19,241 nt of DNA from Candidatus Equimonas enterica (GTDB taxonomy: Bacteria > Bacteroidota > Bacteroidia > Bacteroidales > Bacteroidaceae). Positions 14,175-19,241 of the stretch are shown here, in pieces (the stretch's first letter is position 1; each line of letters opens with the position of its first letter). The notes beneath the pieces are model-generated. The model saw only the letters and a list, made by a program, of their open reading frames with translations, was not told the origin of the DNA and did not search any database. The stretch spans positions 1-19,241 of the forward strand of contig JAGHRU010000018.1 in the NCBI GenBank assembly GCA_018066225.1, written 5' to 3'. A program made the position numbers and the translations under genes.

Positions 14175-15370
14175 TGCAACCATTTCGTTTTATTGATTTA
14201 TTTTGTGGTATAGGTGGTTTCCACCAAGCCATGACTTCACTCGGAGGAGAGTGCGTCTTTGCCTGCGACATTGATGAAGACTGCCGTAAGACCTACGCCG
14301 CAAACTATGACCTTGTACCTGCTGGTGACATCACGAAGATTGCCGCCGCAGACATCCCGCCTCATGATGTGCTCTGCGGTGGATTTCCCTGTCAGTCTTT
14401 TTCCAAGGCGGGTCATCGTTTGGGTTTTGATGATTTGACCAAAGGCACTTTGTTTTTTGATATTTGCCGTATTTTGGAATATCATCGTCCCAAGTATGTG
14501 TTACTGGAGAATGTCCGCAATCTAGCAAGCCACGACCATGGCAATACATGGCGCGTCATTCATGATAAGTTGGAAGGACTCGGCTATAATCTCTTGTCCC
14601 AGCCCGTCATTTTCAGTCCTCACTATGTAGGGATTCCTCAACACCGTGAGCGTGTGTTCATTATGTGTGTACGCAAAGACATTGGCAAAATTGCGCCTTT
14701 CGTATTTACCAAAGCACAAATGAAGCCTTGCTCTATCGAGAGTATCCTGCAAGACGACGAAGAAATACCTGGCATCGACCATTACCATATCTCGCCCGAA
14801 ATGGTAAATCTCATTGACCTTTGGAACGAATTTCTACAAAACATCAAAGCCGACAGATTGCCTGGTTTCCCCATATGGTCTGACAGATTGTGCGATCTCA
14901 ATCCGCATGAAGACTTGACACAATATCCTGTATGGAAGCAAAATTTTATTCGCAAGAACAATGCACTGTATGTCAGCAACCGCGCATTTATTGATGCTTG
15001 GCTCATTCGTGCGAAACAAAACCCTTTGTTCTTTGGTGCAAAGGCCAAATTGGAATGGCAAGCCGGGCAAACGGCTCATCCAGATATATGGCAACAGATT
15101 TTTCAGTTGCGTCCTTCGGGTATCCGTGTGAAGGTCAATACCTATTTCCCCGCACTCGTTGCCATTGTGCAAACCTCCATCATCGGCTCGAGAAGACGCT
15201 TCCTCACACCACGCGAATGTGCCCGTCTGCAAAGTTTCCCCGAAAGTTTTCAGCCAGATGTAAAGCAGCCGCAAGCCTACAAGCAGTTGGGTAACGCTGT
15301 GAATGTCAAGTTGGCCAAGTTTTTCGCCCTGTATATGTTTGGCGAGGTATCAGCAGATGCTTTTGATTGA
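14174..15370 (+). CDS. DNA (cytosine-5-)-methyltransferase M2 of the same cassette
   Basis: A 398-residue C5-cytosine methyltransferase distinct from M1. Motifs: I (FIDLFCGIGGFH, 6-17), IV with catalytic C73 (GGFPCQSFS, 69-77), VI (ENVRN, 112-116), VIII (QHRERVFIMCVR, 156-167), IX (RRFLTPRECARLQSFP, 341-356) and X (QLGNAVNV, 371-378). The region between VIII and IX is about 175 residues, longer than in M1, and holds the recognition domain, with PVWKQNFIRKNNALYVSN and FIDAWL. It has no C-terminal tail after motif X beyond about 20 residues. Different recognition regions in M1 and M2 suggest that each modifies one strand of an asymmetric site, as in several type IIS systems; redundancy is the alternative. 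The start codon overlaps the nuclease stop by 1 bp. uvrA begins 29 bp after its stop. Confidence 0.93.
   Translation: MQPFRFIDLFCGIGGFHQAMTSLGGECVFACDIDEDCRKTYAANYDLVPAGDITKIAAADIPPHDVLCGGFPCQSFSKAGHRLGFDDLTKGTLFFDICRILEYHRPKYVLLENVRNLASHDHGNTWRVIHDKLEGLGYNLLSQPVIFSPHYVGIPQHRERVFIMCVRKDIGKIAPFVFTKAQMKPCSIESILQDDEEIPGIDHYHISPEMVNLIDLWNEFLQNIKADRLPGFPIWSDRLCDLNPHEDLTQYPVWKQNFIRKNNALYVSNRAFIDAWLIRAKQNPLFFGAKAKLEWQAGQTAHPDIWQQIFQLRPSGIRVKVNTYFPALVAIVQTSIIGSRRRFLTPRECARLQSFPESFQPDVKQPQAYKQLGNAVNVKLAKFFALYMFGEVSADAFD
15334..15341 (+). promoter_or_regulatory. Candidate -7 box for uvrA inside the M2 gene (TATGTTTG)
   Basis: TATGTTTG fits TAnnTTTG and lies 58 bp before the uvrA ATG, within the last 13 codons of M2. 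A TTGG at 15311-15314 is 19 bp upstream, near the usual -33 position. The 29 bp between the genes (a C/T-rich stretch) hold no promoter-like sequence, so this is the best local candidate. Otherwise uvrA depends on read-through from the cassette. Confidence 0.4.
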
Positions 15371-15399
15371 TTCCTCGTCTTCTTCCCCCTCCCTCCCCT

Positions 15400-18180
15400 A
15401 TGTCTGACATCATCATCAAGAACGCCCGCGTCAATAACCTCCGAGGCATCGACCTGCGTCTGCCCCGAGGCAAGTTTATCGTGCTCACTGGCGTGTCGGG
15501 CAGCGGCAAGTCGTCGCTGGCTTTCGACACGCTCTACGCCGAAGGACAACGCCGCTATGTGGAGAGCCTCAGCGCATACGCCCGCCAGTTTCTGGGACGT
15601 ATGCATAAGCCCGAGTGCGACTACATCAAAGGCCTGCCGCCAGCCATCGCCATAGAGCAGCGCGTGACTTCACGCAACCCGCGCAGCACCGTCGGCACCT
15701 CAACGGAAATCTACGACTACCTGCGCATGCTCTTTGCCCGCGTAGGCCGCACCTACTCTCCCGTAAGCGGCGCAGAGGTGCGTCGCCACACGCCCGACGA
15801 CGTGGTGCGCTGCATACAGCAGCACCCCGCAGGCGCGCGGTTCACCATCCTTGCCCCCATCGTGGTGCAACACGGACGCACGCTGATGGAGCAACTCAAG
15901 GTGCTGATGCAGCAGGGACTCTCACGCGTCGATAGGGACGGCGACATCGTGCGCATCGAAGACCTCGACGAGGCCGCACTATCCGAAGACACGACGCTCT
16001 ATCTCGTCATCGCACGCAGCGTGGTCGATAGCAGCCGCGACGCTGTGACGCACTTCACCGATGCCGTCGAGACGGCCTTCTTTGAGGGTGAGGGCAAGTG
16101 CCTGCTGCGCTTCTACCCCGAAGGCGACCTCCATGCCTTCTCCACACGCTTTGAGGCCGACGGCATCACCTTCGCCGAGCCCAGCGACAACCTTTTCTCG
16201 TTCAACAACCCCGTAGGAGCGTGTCCCGAGTGCGAAGGCTTCGGACGCGTCGTAGGCATCGACCCCGACCTCGTCGTGCCAGACCCTACGCTCTCGGTCT
16301 ATGACGGCTGCGTCGTGTGCTGGCGTGGCGAGAAGATGGGGCAGTGGAAAGACGAATTTTGCCGCCGCTATTCGCCCGAGGGCTTCCCTATCTTCAAGCC
16401 CTATGCCGCACTGAGCGCGCAGGAGCGCGACTGGCTGTGGCACGGCCGCGATGGTGACGACGCACTGTGCATCGACGCTTTCTTTCAGATGCTGCGCGAC
16501 AACCAGTACAAGATACAGTACCGCGTCATGCTCTCGCGCTACCGTGGCAAGACCTTCTGTCCCACCTGCCACGGCACACGCCTGCGCCGCGAAGCCTCGT
16601 ATGTCAAGGTGGGCGGCAAGGACATCACGGCTCTGGTCCGCATGCCTATCGCCGAACTCGCTGCATGGTTTGACGCACTCACGCTCACCGAGGCCGAGAT
16701 GGCACGCGCCAAGCGTCTGCTCATCGAGATACGCCAACGCCTCCACTTCCTCCTCGATGTCGGCCTCCCCTACCTCACCCTCGACCGCCTCTCTGCCAGC
16801 CTCTCGGGAGGCGAGGGCCAGCGCATCAATCTCGCCACGAGCCTCGGCAGCGCACTCGTGGGCAGCCTCTATATCCTCGACGAGCCCTCCATCGGTCTGC
16901 ACCCTCGCGACACCGAGCGACTCATCAGCGTGCTCCACCATCTGCGCGACTTGGGCAACACCGTCGTCGTCGTCGAACACGACAGCGACATCATGCGCGC
17001 TGCCGACCTCATCGTCGATATAGGCCCCGAGGCGGGACGCCACGGCGGCGAAGTGGTGTGGCAAGGTGCGCCACCCACAGCGCAGACCCCAGCACCGCCA
17101 CAGAGTTTCACCTACGACTACCTGACGGGGCTGCGCCACATCGCCATCCCCTCCTCACGTCGCTCCTCGGGCGGCAATAGCAGCATACGCATCGAAGGCG
17201 CACGCGCCAACAACCTCCGAGGCATCGACGTCGATATCCCCATCGGCGTACTGACCGTCGTCACCGGCGTCTCGGGTAGCGGCAAATCGACCTTGGTGCG
17301 CGACATCCTCTACCCCGCCCTCTGCCGTCGCCTCGACATCGTGAGCGACCGACCAGCGGCGCACAAAGCCCTCTCGGGCGACCTGCATCTCATCAAGGGG
17401 GTGGATTTCATCAATCAGAACCCCATCGGGCGCAGTTCGCGTTCCAATCCCGTCACCTACGTCAAGGCTTACGACGAGATACGTCGGCTGATGGCCGCGC
17501 AGCCGCTGGCCGAACAACTCGACCTCACCCCCGCCCACTTCTCCTTCAATGCCGAGGGTGGACGCTGCGAGGAGTGCAAGGGCGAAGGCAAGGTCAGGGT
17601 GGAGATGCAGTTTATGGCCGATCTCGAACTCGAATGTGAGGCCTGCCACGGCCAGCGTTTCAAGAAGGACGTGCTCGACGTGCGCTATCACGACAAGAAC
17701 ATCTGCGACATCCTCGCCATGACCGTCGATGAAGCCTTGGAGTTCTTCACCACCCACGGCGACAAGCGCGTGGTGCGTCGGCTGCAACCGCTCCACGATG
17801 TCGGCCTCGGCTACATCTGTCTCGGGCAGCCGTCTTCGACACTCTCGGGAGGCGAAAACCAGCGCGTGAAACTGGCGTTCTACCTCGGTCAAGAGCGCAC
17901 CCAGCCCACGCTGTTCATCTTCGACGAGCCCACCACAGGCCTGCATCTGCACGACATATCCCACCTACTCGCCTGCTTCGATGCCCTCATCGAGCGTGGC
18001 CACACCATCGTCGTCATCGAGCATAACATCGACGTCATAAAGACCGCCGACCACATCATCGACCTTGGCCCCGAAGGTGGCGAAGGTGGCGGCACCGTCG
18101 TGGCCACTGGCACCCCCGAGCAGGTGGCCGCCTCTGGCCGCGGCTACACCGCCCGTTATCTCGCCTGTGCACTGCGTTAA
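15400..18180 (+). CDS. uvrA: Excinuclease ABC subunit UvrA
   Basis: A 926-residue UvrA of normal length, the damage sensor of nucleotide excision repair that loads UvrB. It has two ABC ATPase halves. The first Walker A is GVSGSGKSS at 31-39, followed by the UvrB-interacting region starting at LAFDTLYAEGQRRYVESL. Zinc-binding cysteines are visible: C275/C278 (CPECEGFG), C387/C390 (CPTCHGTR), C723/C726 (CEECKGEG) and C746/C749 (CEACHG). Both signature motifs, LSGGEGQRI and LSGGENQRV, are present, as are the Walker B segments LDEPSIGLHP and FDEPTTGLH. The second Walker A begins at G623. The ATG at 15400 precedes SDIIIKNARVNNLRGIDL, the usual start; an upstream TTG would add 11 implausible residues. 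It sits 29 bp after the restriction-modification cassette, with different base composition. Confidence 0.97.
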   Translation: MSDIIIKNARVNNLRGIDLRLPRGKFIVLTGVSGSGKSSLAFDTLYAEGQRRYVESLSAYARQFLGRMHKPECDYIKGLPPAIAIEQRVTSRNPRSTVGTSTEIYDYLRMLFARVGRTYSPVSGAEVRRHTPDDVVRCIQQHPAGARFTILAPIVVQHGRTLMEQLKVLMQQGLSRVDRDGDIVRIEDLDEAALSEDTTLYLVIARSVVDSSRDAVTHFTDAVETAFFEGEGKCLLRFYPEGDLHAFSTRFEADGITFAEPSDNLFSFNNPVGACPECEGFGRVVGIDPDLVVPDPTLSVYDGCVVCWRGEKMGQWKDEFCRRYSPEGFPIFKPYAALSAQERDWLWHGRDGDDALCIDAFFQMLRDNQYKIQYRVMLSRYRGKTFCPTCHGTRLRREASYVKVGGKDITALVRMPIAELAAWFDALTLTEAEMARAKRLLIEIRQRLHFLLDVGLPYLTLDRLSASLSGGEGQRINLATSLGSALVGSLYILDEPSIGLHPRDTERLISVLHHLRDLGNTVVVVEHDSDIMRAADLIVDIGPEAGRHGGEVVWQGAPPTAQTPAPPQSFTYDYLTGLRHIAIPSSRRSSGGNSSIRIEGARANNLRGIDVDIPIGVLTVVTGVSGSGKSTLVRDILYPALCRRLDIVSDRPAAHKALSGDLHLIKGVDFINQNPIGRSSRSNPVTYVKAYDEIRRLMAAQPLAEQLDLTPAHFSFNAEGGRCEECKGEGKVRVEMQFMADLELECEACHGQRFKKDVLDVRYHDKNICDILAMTVDEALEFFTTHGDKRVVRRLQPLHDVGLGYICLGQPSSTLSGGENQRVKLAFYLGQERTQPTLFIFDEPTTGLHLHDISHLLACFDALIERGHTIVVIEHNIDVIKTADHIIDLGPEGGEGGGTVVATGTPEQVAASGRGYTARYLACALR

Positions 18181-18249
18181 AACCATCTGCGCATACCGTA
18201 AAAACCATCTGCCCAAGTCGTGCAAACGGCTTGGGCAGATGGTTTTTCG
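18175..18249. repeat. 22 bp repeat units after uvrA (two direct, one inverted)
   Basis: Two direct 22 bp units lie at 18175-18196 and 18197-18218, in phase with each other, and an inverted copy at 18228-18249. The core AAAACCATCTGCSCA is the same as in the array after miaB. The first unit includes the last codon and TAA stop of uvrA. The second unit and the inverted copy form the terminator stem. Confidence 0.7.
18200..18247. terminator. Very strong hairpin terminator after uvrA
   Basis: A perfect 18 bp stem, AAAAACCATCTGCCCAAG (18200-18217) with its complement (18230-18247). The 12-nt interior can extend it by CGT/ACG pairing capped by a GCAA tetraloop (18222-18225). A5 precedes and T5 follows, so it can act in both directions. 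It separates uvrA from the next gene. Confidence 0.88.
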
Positions 18250-18292
18250 CTATTTTTCAGGCCGGAAATAGGCACTTTCCGAAATAAAACAC

Positions 18293-18300
18293 TAATTTTG
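18293..18300 (+). promoter_or_regulatory. Candidate -7 box of the AAA-ATPase-like gene (TAATTTTG)
   Basis: Exact TAnnTTTG match, 36 bp before the ATG at 18337 and downstream of the uvrA terminator, so this gene is likely an independent unit. No clear -33 TTTG was seen. Confidence 0.55.
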
Positions 18301-18336
18301 CAAGCAAAATTTTCTCACGCCTACTCACACTTGCCT

Positions 18337-19241
18337 ATGGGACTCTACATCAACAAAGGAAACACGGGATTTGCGAAGTACGTCAATGGCGAATACATCG
18401 ACAAGACAGGCATGATAGCCTACATCAATGCGACGCTGGGCACAGCCAACCAACTGACCTGCGTCACCCGTCCGCGCCGCTTCGGCAAGTCGATGGCGGC
18501 CAATATGCTCTATGCCTACTACGACCGCTCGTGCGACTCCGCCGCCCTGTTCGACCGCTTTGCCATAGCAAAGGATGCGTCGTATAAGGAGCATTTGAAC
18601 AAATACCCCGTCATCTATATCGATGTCACCAACTTCGTGACCGAATATAGCGGCGACGAGGGCATCGTCAAGTACATGCAGGAGTCGATAAAAGAGGACA
18701 TCGTGGCTGCCTTCCCAGAAGTTGATGTCCCCAGAGATGCACACTTGATGTCTGTGCTGCTCGCCATAGCCACAGAGCAAAAGCAGAAGTTCATCGTCAT
18801 CATCGACGAGTGGGACGCGATGTGTCGCGAGTTGGCCGACAAGCCCGCACTGATGACGCAGTATGTAAACCTACTGCGGCGCATGTTCAAGAGCGGCGAC
18901 ACCGCCACCGTCTTTGCTGGCGTCTATATGACGGGCATACTGCCGATAAAGAAATACGGCACACAGTCCGCGCTCAACGACTTCCGCGAGTACTCCATGA
19001 CCACGCCCGGCGCGTTGGCACCCTACTTCGGCTTCCTGCCCGAAGAGGTCGCACAGTTGGCGCATAAGCGTAAGGGATTTTTCGAGATGCTCCGATGCTG
19101 GTACGACGGCTATATCCTCGACGACAAAGGCTGGGACGGCGAGAAGTTTAAGACGCTGCGCTACCACATCTACAATCCCAACTCCGTGATGCACGCCTTC
19201 ATGTTTGGCCAGTGCGACAACTACTGGGCGAAGACAGAGTC
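18337..19241 (+). CDS. AAA-ATPase-like domain protein, 3' end beyond the window
   Basis: The frame from the ATG at 18337 is open for 301 codons to the window edge. It matches the AAA-ATPase-like family: a short N-terminal part with YIDKTGMIAYI, the P-loop variant TRPRRFGKS (44-52), the Walker B segment KFIVIIDEWDA (151-161, D157/E158), MTGILPIKKYG and the later CWYDGY plus YNPNSV motifs. Full-length members (about 520-580 residues) usually end in a PD-(D/E)XK nuclease-like domain, which would lie past the edge. Such genes occur in many copies in Bacteroidales genomes. Their function is not established; a role in defence or as selfish elements has been suggested only by their domain make-up. 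The gene has its own promoter box and follows a strong terminator. Confidence 0.85.
   Translation, partial: MGLYINKGNTGFAKYVNGEYIDKTGMIAYINATLGTANQLTCVTRPRRFGKSMAANMLYAYYDRSCDSAALFDRFAIAKDASYKEHLNKYPVIYIDVTNFVTEYSGDEGIVKYMQESIKEDIVAAFPEVDVPRDAHLMSVLLAIATEQKQKFIVIIDEWDAMCRELADKPALMTQYVNLLRRMFKSGDTATVFAGVYMTGILPIKKYGTQSALNDFREYSMTTPGALAPYFGFLPEEVAQLAHKRKGFFEMLRCWYDGYILDDKGWDGEKFKTLRYHIYNPNSVMHAFMFGQCDNYWAKTE

Noticed and set aside
11513..15370. The two methyltransferases as a recent gene duplication
   Set aside because: Shared residues are confined to the family motifs; recognition regions differ in length and sequence, and only M1 has the C-terminal extension.
15367..15399. Upstream TTG start adding 11 residues to UvrA
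   Set aside because: The added residues come from a C/T-rich linker and do not match the family N-terminus; the ATG at 15400 does.
15979..17139. 386-codon frame antisense to uvrA
   Set aside because: Composition-driven shadow; the sense strand carries the complete UvrA motifs.

Overview
The window reads as a chromosomal segment of a GC-rich member of the Bacteroidales (Bacteroidota). Evidence is the gene order ftsX - DUF3098 - uppP - truB, a YfhO membrane protein, an AAA-ATPase-like protein of a family expanded in this order, leaders without Shine-Dalgarno sequences, and repeated TAnnTTTG boxes, the -7 element used by the Bacteroidota primary sigma factor. A Prevotella-like organism is plausible, but the genus cannot be fixed from this sequence.

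Layout. Positions 1-2354 (minus strand) carry a cell-envelope/tRNA operon: ftsX, a DUF3098 gene, uppP and the first 47 codons of truB. The ftsX-DUF3098 gap holds a 198 bp segment bounded by nearly perfect 21 bp inverted repeats. Diverging from ftsX is miaB (2506-3831), followed by four tandem 22 bp repeat units and a large YfhO-family gene (3942-6602). A strong bidirectional hairpin separates yfhO from a convergent radical SAM/SPASM gene of the anaerobic sulfatase-maturase type (6642-7799). A divergent promoter region then leads to an NAD-dependent epimerase, a PAP2/Aur1-like phosphatase and an exported C1-family aminopeptidase (7896-11320).

Positions 11390-15370 hold a visibly A/T-richer three-gene restriction-modification cassette: a C5-cytosine methyltransferase with a GTG start and about 150 extra C-terminal residues, a putative PD-(D/E)XK endonuclease of unrecognised specificity, and a second, different C5-cytosine methyltransferase. 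The three genes overlap end to end. Their leader has direct repeats, a TAACTTTG box and a small hairpin. The cassette sits directly against uvrA (15400-18180), and the only candidate uvrA promoter lies inside the last methyltransferase gene. uvrA ends in a very strong hairpin built from the same 22 bp repeat family seen after miaB. The window closes with a 3'-truncated AAA-ATPase-like gene.

The most notable features are the restriction-modification island with its unassigned endonuclease and methyltransferase tail, the dispersed 22 bp intergenic repeats, and the inverted-repeat-bounded insert in the ftsX operon. Two C5 methyltransferases around one nuclease suggest an asymmetric (type IIS-like) target, but this is inference.
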